Positions 33,140-44,255 of a stretch of 64,000 nucleotides of DNA are shown piece by piece. Origin of the DNA: Lentinula raphanica (Eukaryota > Basidiomycota > Agaricomycetes > Agaricales > Omphalotaceae). Position numbers and translations under genes: made by a program. The DNA lies in the NCBI GenBank assembly GCA_027919835.1, contig JANVFP010000026.1, positions 620,001 to 684,000 of the forward strand, written 5' to 3'. Each line of letters starts with the position of its first letter. Position 1 is the stretch's first letter. Under the pieces are notes generated by a model. That model had not been told where the DNA came from, made no database searches, and saw nothing but the letters and a program-made list of their open reading frames with translations.

Positions 33140-36008
33140 ATGGATGGGAGTCGAGATGAACTTCATGGTGTTTACCGGAACTCATTCAGTTATCCTAACC
33201 GAGTTCATTCAATTTCCACGCGTTCTCCACTATTGGGGCCGACAATATCATCTAGGCATCTGCCGTCGGCCTCATCAAGCCTTCATTTTAACAGTCAAGC
33301 ACGAGGTATTTCCAAGAATAGATACCATGAAGTTTATTGTTTTTCGTTGACTTCTTCCTTGCAGAGCCATCTCCGCTCATTAGACCGTCAAGCTTTCCAC
33401 ACCCCATAGGTGGACCAACATATGGTACTCAGGTATGCATTCTGTGTCAATTTTACATGTTCTTCATTGAGAATTCACGTTCAGGACTATCCTTCCCATG
33501 TTCAACGCAATGGACTGCCGGGCAATTCAGCAGCTCCCATCCCTGTACATCGTTCCACTGTATTTGGACATCTCCCTCTGCCGCCTATCAGTTCCACCAC
33601 AAACCGCTTTTCCCTTCCACCTGCCGTTCAACCTGGTGTTCTACCATACCAAAAAACATCAGCTTCAAACCCCTTGGCAACTCGTGCCAGAGCACCACTT
33701 CAGCCTTCTGACACAGGTAATACTCCCTTGGCATCTCGTGCCGGAGCACCACTTCAGCCTTCTGGCACAGGTAATACTTTTGGCGTTGGACAACCGAATT
33801 CTCCGCTCCTGCCGCTACGCTGGGATGCAGTTGCTGTTTCCAACAATGTTGACGCGTCGAGAATTCGCGAGCCAGTCACTGTTCCCCCCAACTTCAAAAA
33901 TCCTATCACTCAGCCTACCACAAGGCCGAGAGAGAGGTCTTACCCAAACTCTTCGCAACTAGGGCTCATCAATCGTCAACTGCTCTCATCCTCGCCGCCC
34001 CATGGTTCTGTCAGCGCCAGTTTAGCTGCTGGCCTACGCCCTTCAGATTCTCAGGAGTTCAGAGCTTACGTGCAGCATGAGCGCTCCCAGACCTCAGCAG
34101 ATCCTTCCCCTCGGCCAGTCATGAAGCTGAATCCTGCACCAGCATCGTGTTCATCGCCGATGTTGGCATCAACGTCTTCCTTGCCTAGTTTGTCAACGTT
34201 GTTGGTATCATCCCCTACTCTCCCAGCAGTGTCATTGTCGTTATCTTCGACTTCGACTTCGACTTCATCATCGTCTTCGTCTTCGCCGCCGCCAACGTTA
34301 CCATCTATATCATCATCGACTCCAACATCATCATCATCCCCAACGTTGTCATGGTCGCAGCCATCATTACCCTCTATGTTCTCTTCAACTCCAACATCAT
34401 CGTTACCTCCGACGTTGTCATCGTCGGTACCTTCGATTTCATCGACATCAGCGTTGCCTCCTCTAGCTGCTAAAAAGCCTCGCATGGGAGCGGCGGAAAA
34501 AGAGTTGAAGGGGAAAACAAGTGACAAGCAGCTCGCAGACGCCATCTCAAAGATATGCGAGGACATCGAAGAGCAGATGGAGAACATTCAGAGGGAATAT
34601 CGAGTCCCTTTATCCCGTATCCGTCGCATGATCGGAATGCACTGGGGCCATCGCACGCAGAAGGAACCCAGCGCCTACAATGCCGCATTTTTCATCAAGT
34701 CGCGAGAGGTCAATGAAGGTACTCTTTATGTTGTAGTACATTGTTCCGGTTATTAACTCTTTCTGTTAGATCTTCCTAAAGGCAGCAAACTGAAGATGAA
34801 GGAAATACATGCGGAGCTGCAGGCCGACAAAGAGATGATGAAGGAAGTTGAAAACCCGAGGTCGAAGAAAGTTCCAGAGTGGAAGGAGGCTCTGAAGGAA
34901 GCTCAGGAAGATGCATTCGTAGGGACTCGGGGATCCAGCAGAGCAGTTCGAAGGCAAGGGACAGCAGTGATGAATAGAGCCAAGCGAGAAGTATATCATT
35001 TCATGTCTAACTGGAGATGACTTTTCTAACTTCCCTTTGTCATGTAGTTAGAGAACCTTTCCCGACTCACAGGGGCTTTCACCTTCGGTATGATGTGCCA
35101 AGGTGACTTTGGTACTACCATCACACCTGCATTCTGGGGGATCGGTCCCATGGAAGACTTCCTCATGGACACGTTCAAGATTTCGTGTTTCGATTTCATA
35201 AAGTCTGCCCAAAGCTATGCTTGCCTTGCGTCTGTCAAAGGACAGACCATGACGAATGATAAAATGAAGACCGCAATAGCGGGAATGATTCTTCGCGGTC
35301 TTCGTACGTTTCTCTCTGTCCTGTTCATTGTCTTTGGATACTGATAGAAACACATTCCCTGCAGGTGAACTTGCGGGGAAGAGGATCAACATGGAATATA
35401 AACACTACTCTACCAAAATTGTCAAGAAGTATCGCATTCAGCTTGCACCGTGGCCGGTCAATATCCCGTTTGACACTGCTCACAACCTCAAAGCCGACGA
35501 TGTCAAAGAGCTATATGATCTTCTCCGGTCGGGCGCTCTTCGATGGACCCACTTATCTGCATCAGAATATAGGAAGGCCATGGCAAAACTTGATCACGAC
35601 ATCTCAAATGGTACCGTCACTGTACCCTCTCGCGGTCCTAGATCCGACAAAGGTAAAAAACACTCCTCTAGTGGTGTAAAGCGACCTCGCCAAGGAACTA
35701 GCTCTCGCCCAAGGAAACGACAGAAAACCGCGGAAGGTCGCATGCAGGAGAAAGGAGTTCGGAAAAAGGGAGGAGGGCGTCAAAAACATGCCGAGGAAGA
35801 GGACGATGAAGAAGAAGAAGAACAGGAGGAGGATGAGGAGGACGAGGATGAGGAGGACGAGGACGAGGACGAGGACGAGCAAGACGAAGAGGAGGACGAA
35901 GAGGATGAAGAGGAAGAGGAAGAGCGCGAAAGGATGCTGCACGGGGGATTGACTGAAGCAGAATACAATGAATTGAACGATGACCCGGATGCTGACGAGG
36001 AGGACTAG
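33140..36008 (+). CDS. Conserved KDZ accessory protein with acidic tail (E1)
   Basis: Six exons (33140-33305, 33365-33432, 33485-34718, 34770-34990, 35048-35303, 35365-36008) give 862 residues. The N-terminal half is Pro/Ser/Thr-rich with two near-identical units (NPLATRARAPLQPSDTG, TPLASRAGAPLQPSGTG) and a Ser/Thr/Pro tract. A conserved middle region (ENIQREYRVPLSRIRRMIGM, NAAFFIKSREVNED) is followed by FTFGMMCQGDFGTTITPAFW and the core INMEYKHYSTKIVKKYRIQL with APWPVNIPF. Next come a basic segment (GVKRPRQGTSSRPRKRQK) and a long Glu/Asp run. The core aligns with the E2 gene at 41206-42810. The family is abundant in agarics and uncharacterised. The gene ends 175 bp before the right TIR. Confidence 0.75.
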
Positions 36009-36182
36009 TCGAATCTTCGACATTTCTACAGCTTAGGTTTATTATAATTGTACATGTCTTGGTATGTCTTGGTGAATGTGATCTCATTCAATAGTTATTA
36101 TTGAGTTGTACATGTTGAAGACTCGGGAAGCTGCTCAAGTAGTATTAAAACATACTGGATAATGCTAGTTCTCTGCACGCTG

Positions 36183-36310
36183 CTCTAAGTTCGGACGAGC
36201 TACGGAACTTTAAGCAACTGGGGGAGGAACGCGGATAACGCCTTGTACCGGTTCCGATATTTGATCGATTGATCGGTTCTATGGATCGGCTTATTTGGTA
36301 ATGTCAGGTG
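36183..36310 (-). repeat. E1 right terminal inverted repeat
   Basis: Inverted partner of 25287-25414, ending GGTAATGTCAGGTG, then the TSD copy CGTCCTGT at 36311-36318. Confidence 0.95.
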
Positions 36311-36541
36311 CGTCCTGTGTCGATACAAAATTCGATGGCCTCTTTGAGATCATCTCATCTTGTTTCAAGAACACGCCCATCGCCCATCGATAAAAGACTC
36401 CGGACTTTCCGGACACTTGAACGCGTTTGATACAACTATTCATTTCGCCTAGGATGTATATATGCTGAGCACGACACATGTCCTTGCTCTACAACCACAT
36501 TCGCAACAGTGTAGAGATTCTGGCTTAAGCATTCGAGCTGG

Positions 36542-38236
36542 ATGTCTTCTACGCTTCCTCCAACATGCTCTATTACCGAAAACCCTGACATCGCTGGTGT
36601 GTTTTGGAATAACTTTGGCTTCAGTGACTTATTTCCTCACGTTGTGATTTCAGGGATTGGCGTCCGGCTTTCCATCTATCTCCCAGCTATATTGGTCACG
36701 TTAAACTCTGGCGTTGTCACCGCCAAAGTCTTCGTGGACATAATGACCGGAGAGTTATCGAAATACACTCCTCCTCCACGCCCCAAAAACTTGTCCCGCT
36801 CAAACGATCATCACAGAGTTTCCGAACCTGAATCCGAAGCCATCGAACTTACTGACCTTGAAGGCGCCACTCAGCCTCAAAGATGTCGTTCTTCTTCTCC
36901 TGCTGGATCAACGACTTCCTCCGCTTCCAAGCCTTCGTTCGCTTCCTGGAACAGCGACAACAGCGACCGTAGAATGCTCCGTGGATACCTCATATACCTC
37001 TCTGATCATCCACATTACTTTGAATCTGCCAAGTCTCTCGAGCGTTCTCTATTTCTCATTGGATCCGCTATAATCGTCAGTGCGTTTCTGGACGCGCGGT
37101 TCGTCACTTCTAGCATTGGTCTACCTCCCTATCACGCTCTCCTCGTCCTCAATCTATCCTTACTGAACAACTTTGCCGGTTCATCCTTCTTCATCTTCAG
37201 AATGGGATCTATCTTTGCGACAGTAGAGCTGGAAGACTTTGACGATGACGGGGCCGGAAACTTATCCTGGTCGACAATAATGTGGTGGTGTGTCAGGTTT
37301 TTCGACGTGTTCGGTCTTTCGTTGATCCAGACGCTGGTTATCATCGTGTTTGGGATCTGGTTCTGGGTGTCAACAACGTTCTATCACTCGTTTAGCGGGT
37401 ATTTTATGACTCCTGCCAAACTCCTTTCATCGTCGTCGTACAATGCCACCATAGCCGCATCCTCTCAAGGAGCTTCAGATCCATCGCAGTGTGTGTCGGA
37501 AACCTTTTATTGGGCTTTTATTTCATCGCCCATCGAATCCAACCTCTCCATCCAGATAGTCTCCTTCATATTCTACATCGGCACAGTCTTGGTTCCCTTC
37601 CTTGGTCCTCTTGTTACCATTATTCCAACCATCATTCTCTTCAGATCTGTGCCTCTGTTTCTGGGACTACTGTTCTCAGCGATCATATACTTGTTCGGTA
37701 TCATCATACCCCGCTTATCCACCCGACTTGTATATCATTTCCTACCCAAGCTATACGGTCTCTCGAACCTCACTCTTCCTTACCCTCACTCAACTCAGCC
37801 GCTCCTTCCTACCGATCTCTCACCCTCCGCGACGTCAACAAAACTCATCTTCGCCGCGATAATGATAACGAACTTTTGTACTGTCGTCTTCTTGATCGTC
37901 TCAACGGAGGAGATCATCTTCATCAATTCCGCTTCGAGAAACGGAGGGACGGTGGTAGTCAATGGCTCGCAGTGGACGTATGGACAGACACTGGCATTGT
38001 TGAGTGCAGTGATCGGTGTGTTGATGTATGTGGCGGAAGTGGTGGGGTATTGGAAGGAGGCAAGGGCTGAACGGAAGAAGAGAATGAAGGAAAATGAGTT
38101 CAACGAGACGGGAACTAATGGTGCTAGCCGAGGAGGATTGGACTCGGAACAGGCAGGCGTGGATGCGACGATATTCTCCTGGACTGAGACGCGGAGGTCA
38201 ATCTTCAATCTGAAGAGAAGACCTAGCAGCATTTGA
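36542..38236 (+). CDS. Multi-pass membrane protein, unknown function
   Basis: Exons 36542-36596 and 36654-38236 give 545 residues. Removing the 57-nt intron restores the motif NPDIAGIGVRLSIYLPAI, typical of a family of agaric membrane proteins (CxITxNPDIAGIGVR). The intron is itself a multiple of three and has no stop, so retention would add 19 residues (see findings). About seven hydrophobic segments can be seen, among them LFLIGSAIIVSAFL, LIQTLVIIVFGIWFW, FIFYIGTVLVPFLGPLV, LFLGLLFSAIIYLFGIII and IFAAIMITNFCTVVFLIV. Between the first and second lies a Ser-rich cytosolic-type loop. The tail is basic. Substrate unknown. Confidence 0.75.
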   Translation: MSSTLPPTCSITENPDIAGVFWNNFGFSDLFPHVVISGIGVRLSIYLPAILVTLNSGVVTAKVFVDIMTGELSKYTPPPRPKNLSRSNDHHRVSEPESEAIELTDLEGATQPQRCRSSSPAGSTTSSASKPSFASWNSDNSDRRMLRGYLIYLSDHPHYFESAKSLERSLFLIGSAIIVSAFLDARFVTSSIGLPPYHALLVLNLSLLNNFAGSSFFIFRMGSIFATVELEDFDDDGAGNLSWSTIMWWCVRFFDVFGLSLIQTLVIIVFGIWFWVSTTFYHSFSGYFMTPAKLLSSSSYNATIAASSQGASDPSQCVSETFYWAFISSPIESNLSIQIVSFIFYIGTVLVPFLGPLVTIIPTIILFRSVPLFLGLLFSAIIYLFGIIIPRLSTRLVYHFLPKLYGLSNLTLPYPHSTQPLLPTDLSPSATSTKLIFAAIMITNFCTVVFLIVSTEEIIFINSASRNGGTVVVNGSQWTYGQTLALLSAVIGVLMYVAEVVGYWKEARAERKKRMKENEFNETGTNGASRGGLDSEQAGVDATIFSWTETRRSIFNLKRRPSSI

Positions 38237-39563
38237 CTGTTCATTTCAAGTGTCTCGTTCTGCGTGAACCATTGCATACTGGGTTGCGATGCTTCCAGTC
38301 GCATGGTTCAAAGGAGTAGGATATCTGTGTCAACGCGTGCACAACGATGACCGTCCTTAAGCCCAAATGGTCTATTGCTTTCTCCAGAAGCCGCCTGTTG
38401 ACGCTCGGAAACTTGGTATCCCAGAATCAACCACGAACCGCCGGTATCTCACCCTTGGGTCCAATCACAAAACCCCTGCGATGCCACTCGGAAAACGAAC
38501 TCCGATTACTGTCTACGCACATGATTGTGTCACTGAAAATCTCCTTTGCATCAAGTTACAATTCAGGATGAGGATCAGCGGGCTCAGACGATGCAGTCAT
38601 CGATATGTTGGTCCAGATGTGATGGTGGACATGGACAGTCGAAGTCAGGCCGCGCACGCATGATCATGAGAAGTGGTAACGATTGAGCTTGGGTTGATCT
38701 CAAAGATGGCCCGGGAATTCTTTCGATCCTCTTTTTGGTCATTTACTTACCAAAGCCATCGTCGTCAGTAGTGTATATCACTTGGCCTAGCGGTACCTTG
38801 TACTCTGTGCGCTCAATGATATAGGTTGTATTCCGGTATATGATCTTCAAGCTTCAGTATTTCTCCTCAATCATAGACAAGTGTGTTCCGTCGACAACAG
38901 CGACAACAGCGGCCGGAGCTCTCATATACCAGTTCATTCAAGCTCGACGACCCTAGTCAAGATCAACTCATGAGAATTGCGCCTATGTATATCAAGGAAG
39001 AAAAGTTCAGAGCGTGGGTGAAGATAATTCTCAACAACGTAAGTAGGCCCTTCACAAATAGTCCGTAGACGGCGTGCTCAAGAAGAGATTCAAACCATGA
39101 AATTCGTTAGCCCGAAGGGCATACATATATAAACGTCTAGAGTTCGTAAAATAAAAGGAGAAAAGCAAAAGAGGACGGTAAAGATCGTGGTTTGACTGGA
39201 ATAAAGTTCTAACTTCAACTCCACTCAGATCGGTCTGCTCAGCCAAAGGTCAAAGACCCCCCGGAGAATTGACCTAAGGTTGCTTTGTTTCAATTCTACA
39301 CGTAGAGAAAGAGAAAGAACATCATACCAAGGATGTGGTTCAAGGAAAAGGTTGGGATCCGTACTGATGCAACGTTTCAGTTCTGAGAGGAGAGAGAACG
39401 AAAACATGAGAACGTCATCATGAATATCAGGTTTTTAAAGGAAAAGTTCGTACTATCAATGATGGAACAAGCCTCCAAGGACCGGGAAGGGATAGAGAGA
39501 CGTGATTTTCGTTCGATCGACAGGTGACTGAGTCGACAAAACTACTCTTTCCACTCTTTTTTC
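38237..39563. other. Intergenic region, no gene supported
   Basis: A frame at 38883-39068 (MFRRQQRQQRPELSYTSS...) ends in what looks like a splice donor (AACAACGTAAGTAGG at about 39040) but has no recognisable partner exon. Otherwise nothing seen. Confidence 0.35.
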
Positions 39564-40390
39564 TCAACCCTTGGAACTGGAAGGCGACTCAATGAGTTTG
39601 TCTACCCTCCACATTGGTTCTCCCCCAGACTCCTTCACTTTCTCTTCGTACTGCAGAGATCTCGTCATCGCCAAGTCATACTCCTCCCAAAACGTAAACT
39701 TGCTGTTGTGTTCTGGCCTGTTTTCTGTGAATGTGATAACAGACCCTTTGAGCAGGGGGAGGTTCCTCAGCTTGCTGACCCCTACACCAATATTGTTCAC
39801 GTTCCGAAATCGTGACATCAGCTTATCGCATGCCTCCATATATTCAAGGCGGTCGTCAAGATCGATGTTGGTTTCGCCGGGCTTCGGGTCCCAGGTTATA
39901 TTGAAAGTCAACAACTTGATCAAGTTGCTCTCCTCCCAATTTTGATTGTTAGTGTCGTCTAAGAGCTCCTTCAGCGTGTCGGGGTCATTAATCTTCAGGG
40001 TGCCCAAGATGATAAAGGTTGATTTTCGAAGATCGACCCTGATGAACATTAATGGCTCGATCTTGAAGTGGCGCGTCTTGAGTTTCTGAGGGCATAAACC
40101 AAGAGTGCCGACAACAATGCAAGGTAACTCGTCTGATTTCAGGATATCCTTGTGAACCGGTGGTTTCTTCCCTTCTTCGTTGATGCGTCTCACATGCATG
40201 AGAATGACGTTGACCGGCGACGTGTTGGAGTCTAGATGACCATTCAGAGATATCAGACTTGCGGTTCATAAAGATACTCACATCGGAGATCAGATGTGGT
40301 AGGGGCCGCGGTTACAAAAGGGCTCCCAAGGAGAAATACCAACATTATGATGGAGAATGAGCCCGCCAGAGATTTTGTTGCAATAATCAT
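39564..40390 (-). CDS. Putative secreted protein, unknown family
   Basis: Exons 40282-40390 and 39564-40231 (intron 40232-40281) give 258 residues. The start MIIATKSLAGSFSIIMLVFL runs into LGSPFVTAAPTT, a classical signal peptide with a likely cleavage after VTA. The mature part is mixed alpha/beta with Lys/Asp-rich loops (VIVLMHVRR-like strand, SDELPCIVVGTLGLCPQKLK, FIILGTLKINDPDTLKELL). I recognise no domain. It has two cysteines close together (LPCIVVGTLGLC). The start is 393 bp from the left end of transposon E2. Confidence 0.65.
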
Positions 40391-40782
40391 AAATGATAAT
40401 AGTGTCGATCGGTTGTCGATTGAGTTTCGATGATAGGTATTGCCAAAGTAAACAATATTGAACTTGGAAATGAACTATCTAGTCAAATTTCAACGTCAAC
40501 CACTGCACCGTCGTTTTTTGAATCATTTTGGATTGCGTCTGACCTGAACGTCTGAGGCTCTGCCTTCGTATATATATGAGTAGTAACTGCAAAGTTGATT
40601 AGGAAGAAACAAGGCAGTATCGAAGCCTTGAAAACGTACCGAACCAGCGCTACTAGTACTCTGAGTAGAAAGAGAAAGAGCGTGTCACAGCCTTAAGTGG
40701 GAGGGGAGTCTTTTTGAGTAATCTGAACCGGATTTGGCCTCATCACCTCATCAGAGCAGGGCCCTTGAAACATATTCAGAGG

Positions 40783-41099
40783 CACCTCGTCATCACAACA
40801 TAAGTAATAAATAGGCCTGACATATCGGTTGATATGTTAGGGCTAGCCCCCAGGAATGGCCGTGTTCTCCCTCACTAGCAATGATTCTAGTAATATTTAG
40901 ATATTTTCTGAAATAGAAGGAGTCCAGCACTTCGCTGTAGACCCATCACATGAGCTGGCAAAACCTTCGGAAAAGCCTCTAAGTAACTTCCGGCATTACA
41001 ACGTACTTTCCCGAGTGGTTCCGAGCGTTCGTCGAAGCGCTCAGCTTACTCAACAGCGCTTAGGTTTTTCTCCCGCCTCCCGCCCTCTATCCCGCTCCC
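40783..41099 (+). repeat. E2 left terminal inverted repeat
   Basis: About 317 bp, ending in the Pro-rich-looking tract CTCCCGCCTCCCGCCCTC. It matches the reverse complement of 53429-53745 with scattered substitutions. Confidence 0.95.
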
Positions 41100-41205
41100 G
41101 CCTTAAGTATAAAGGCTGCCAAAGCCGCTTAGATCTGCACAATGAAGAAAAATGGACGTATTTTTTTCACAAAAGTCTCAACATAAGAAAATATAGATCT
41201 ATTCA

Positions 41206-42810
41206 CTAAGCCTCGTTGGCGTTGGAGGCCCCCTCGACTCCTACAGCCTTAGTCCTCTTTTTGCGGGGTTTCCCAGCGTCTGACCGCTTCTTTCGAGCAC
41301 GCTTCGTGGTGCTCACAGCTTCCCCGTTGCTGTTCGTGACCATTTGAGTGAACACGAAGGCGTTCGAGCTCGAGGTGCTGGCTTTGAGCTGGCTGCTCTG
41401 CTCCGTGGAAGGACTCGGAGAAGCTGCGGAAGGCGTAGGCATAGAAGGGCTTGCGGAGTTTTCAGCTAAATCTCCAGACTCCACAACTCCAGCCACTTGT
41501 GCAACCTCGTGCACGTCGACACTCCCACCCCCAGACGCCGCCCAATCCTCGTATTCCTGGTTGGTCATTTTGTAAAAGTAAGTGGTCCCGCTGGTCCAAG
41601 CGTTCAAGAGAACGGTGAGGTCAGCGTGTGTATTGATTGATCCTGGGCTCTTGAACTCCTTCAGAGGCCAGTTCTTCACTGAGATTTTGTAGTGGCGAGT
41701 GATGTGTTGTTCGAAATTAACGTAGTACATCTTCTTTATGGAATATTTCCCGGCGGCTTCCTCTAAATGAGCGTGTTAGTAAGAATAGCAAGAGTCGCTG
41801 CCTACTTACTGAGTCTTTCCAAGATCAACGCAGAGGTCTTGGCTTTCAATTCCAGCAGGGCTTGCGCTTGGTTTCGAGCCACTCCTGCTCATGAATTAGG
41901 GCTGTAGTTTCAAAGCAAGGGTACGCGCTGCTTACCTTCGATTCCCAAGACCATATACGCGTCCATCTTGAGAGATAGATCGACGCTCGACATCTTCAAT
42001 GCAGTGTAGACGAAGTTCTCCGCTCTTTCGCTGGAGGTGAAGCTCTCGGGTTGGTGGAAGCGGGTTATAGAACCTCGGACAATGATGAGTAGCGACTCAT
42101 CTCCAGTCCGAGAACTCAGGCGCGTCAACTGCATTGGCTGCCGTCAGAAGAGATATCTGAACGTTTGTTTGAAGACTCACCTCCTCCTTGATACGCGCAA
42201 CCGACATACTCGTATCGTGGTTGGCGCTTATGTCTGCATTATGCCAAGTCCCTAACTCCTTGCTCTCTCGACGCTCACGAAGGACAGCGAGCTGGTCCTT
42301 GGACGCAGCTACCTGCTCATCTTTGCTCATGCCCGCCCACTTGTCAGCAATAGCTTTGGACATTTCATGGACCTTCTTCTTGTCTTGTCCTTCAGGGATC
42401 TCTGTTGGGTTATCAGCACTCTGGAAACACTGGCTAGAAATAAACGAACTTGAATTGACTGCTTCCATCTCTGCACTGGTGAAGGCTGAATAGAGGCTGA
42501 GTTCTTTCGAAGAATCTTTGAGCCGTTGAGATTGATATATGTCGGTGAGGATTCGTTCGACAGGAATGTTAGGGAACTTCGCGTGGACGCTGTCTGCGAG
42601 GCTTTGAATTTCTTCATAGACCTCCGAAAGAGCAGCCTTGTAAGCGACTTTCCGCTCATGGAGCTGCTTTTTCTTCTGAAGCCTCTCAGCACGGCTGAGT
42701 TTGATGCGAGGGCGCCGTTTGTTGAGAGTCGGTTTGCGTTTTACTGACCCCACCTTGCGCAGCATGTTCGAAAGGCGGTCCTTCACGTCGGCTGTTTTCC
42801 TGGAGACCAT
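41206..42810 (-). CDS. Conserved KDZ accessory protein (E2)
   Basis: Exons 42181-42810, 41936-42137, 41810-41884 and 41206-41762 give 487 residues. Start MVSRKTADVKDRLSNMLRKV, strongly basic. The middle contains VHEMSKAIADKWAGMSKDEQ, reminiscent of an HMG-like helix. Then come SLLIIVRGSITRFHQPESF and the conserved core KMYYVNFEQHITRHYKISV with KNWPLKEF. The core aligns with the E1 gene at 33140-36008 (KRINMEYKHYST, YRIQLAPWPVNIPF). The C-terminus ends in a basic KRARKKRSDAGKPRKKRTKA stretch instead of the acidic tail of E1. In both elements this gene lies next to the TIR opposite the transposase. Function unknown; nuclear location likely. Confidence 0.75.
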
Positions 42811-42945
42811 AGCTGAACTGTGGAAAGAGAGAGCGTGCACAAACCTTCATAACTTATTCACTTCACCCTGAGCTGGACCAAGCGCCAGGCCCCGAAACTA
42901 CGGCAGAGAAAAAGGGTTGGATTCCAAATCATTAGCCTACAAGCA

Positions 42946-44078
42946 TCACAAGTGGCGATTATCCTTGTTGTACATAGCCCAGAGCACCTTAGCCATCTGG
43001 TTGTTCACCTTCTCAGCATACTTTTCCTCACAGTAGAGCTCAAAATCTGCAGACTGGGTGGTCGTGGCTCGGAACCCTAACTTCCTAGCAGCAGCGTCGG
43101 ATAAACCCAGAGCCATCAAAAGTTGACGGCCCCAATATTGTTCGCTGAGAGGGGCTGGCTCAGTTGCCGTCGGAGCTCCTACTACAGGAGCATTAGGAGG
43201 TAGATCGTTATCTAGAAATGAACCAACTCACCCGGCGTATTGACTTGAATGAATACGTGAGGCGAGCGGGGAATAGCAGCGTAAGCATCGGCGCTGGAAG
43301 GTGGAGGCCTGCGCAGAGTCTGGGGGACGGCTGCAGCTGGCGTGCTCCGATAAGAACGTTCGAACTCTGACTCGGGCTCAGAGTCTGCTGCGCCGTCAGA
43401 GTCAGATGGAGGAGGAGGAGATGGTTCAGGTGCGGCGCCTAGTATTTCGCGAACTTGTTGAGCAAGATCGGGTTGAGAGAGGTCATATCTGTAAACCCTG
43501 TTTGCTGGATTCTTCTGGGTTCCCATCTGGAATCGGACCGCTTCAGTGAAAGTACGAAAGGCAAAGCCCTGTCTGAGGTGGGTTGTCGCCGTATCGATGC
43601 TTTCCAGAGCCTCCGAGCTGAGACAGGGAGTGTTAGTGACCGCCTTGTTGCATTATCGAAGCGACTCACCTTTGAAAGTAGACACCGACACCTTTACCGT
43701 ACTTGACAGACCAGAACAATTGCGATACTTTATCAGCCTCACGAGCAACTGCTTTGAACTCTTTTGAGCCGACGAATTCTTCGATGAAGCCGTTCGAGGA
43801 TGTCTTCTGGGCGTTTTTCCGGATGTATGGCTGGAGTCTCCAGTAGAGGAAATTCGCAAAGGCTGCGTCGTTGCAGGCGAAGTTGATAGGAAGAGGTGGT
43901 TGTCGGTATCCACCTTTAGAAAATGGCCTACGAGATGATCGATTGATAAGCCATCGAGCGAAGGAAAGAACTGGAAGGCTCACATCTCAGTTTTTAACCC
44001 TTCTTCTGGTACACCAATCGCAACAGCAGCTCCAGGTCTAAGGGGTACTGCGAGGGTGACGAATCTTGTCTCAGTCAT
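42946..44078 (-). CDS. Viroplasmin-like protein of element E2
   Basis: Exons 43984-44078, 43670-43927, 43232-43617 and 42946-43181 give 324 residues; the last acceptor is TAGTAG, so one codon may be skipped. MTETRFVTLAVPLRPGAAVA is followed by LFWSVKYGKGVGVYFQSSEA and FAFRTFTEAVRFQMG, the pattern of the RNase H1 N-terminal/viroplasmin hybrid-binding domain (aromatic-V-x-x-G...GVY...F-x-x-EA). A Pro/Ser/Asp/Glu-rich linker follows. The conserved end reads LSEQYWGRQLLMALGLSDAA. No RNase H domain. It is divergent from the TET/JBP gene 178 bp away, suggesting a shared promoter. Domain call by eye; moderate certainty. Confidence 0.6.
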
Positions 44079-44255
44079 GGTTTTGTGAGGGAAGACAACG
44101 TAGAGAGAGGTCGAGGACGCTAGAGCGCATTCTGAGTTTGAAAGTGAGAGGTTGTTGAAATGTGAAAGTGACGGTTGAACGTTGAAGAGAGGAACCTCAG
44201 CCTTTATCACGTGCTTCGAGTCATCTTGACCCACTCCCGCCAATCTCCATCAACG

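Larger units (their letters stand above)
25287..36310. mobile_element. KDZ DNA transposon E1, complete, 11.0 kb, TSD CGTCCTGT
   Basis: Termini begin CACCTGACATTACCAAAT and are near-perfect inverted repeats of about 128 bp. The octamer CGTCCTGT flanks both ends exactly (25279-25286 and 36311-36318). The element carries five genes: KDZ transposase (-), TET/JBP dioxygenase (+), small basic protein (+), viroplasmin-like protein (-) and a large accessory protein with an acidic tail (+). KDZ elements with TET/JBP cargo are known from basidiomycetes. The intact TSD, nearly identical TIRs and open genes suggest a recent insertion, perhaps still active. It lies about 220 bp upstream of the membrane-protein gene start. 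Confidence 0.95.

Noticed and set aside
34066..34587. Asp/Asn-rich minus-strand frame in E1
   Set aside because: Mirror of the Ser/Thr/Pro tract of the accessory protein on the plus strand.
35604..36087. Leu/Val-rich and Ser-rich minus-strand frames looking like membrane protein
   Set aside because: Antisense of the Glu/Asp tail codons (GAGGA repeats); composition artefact.
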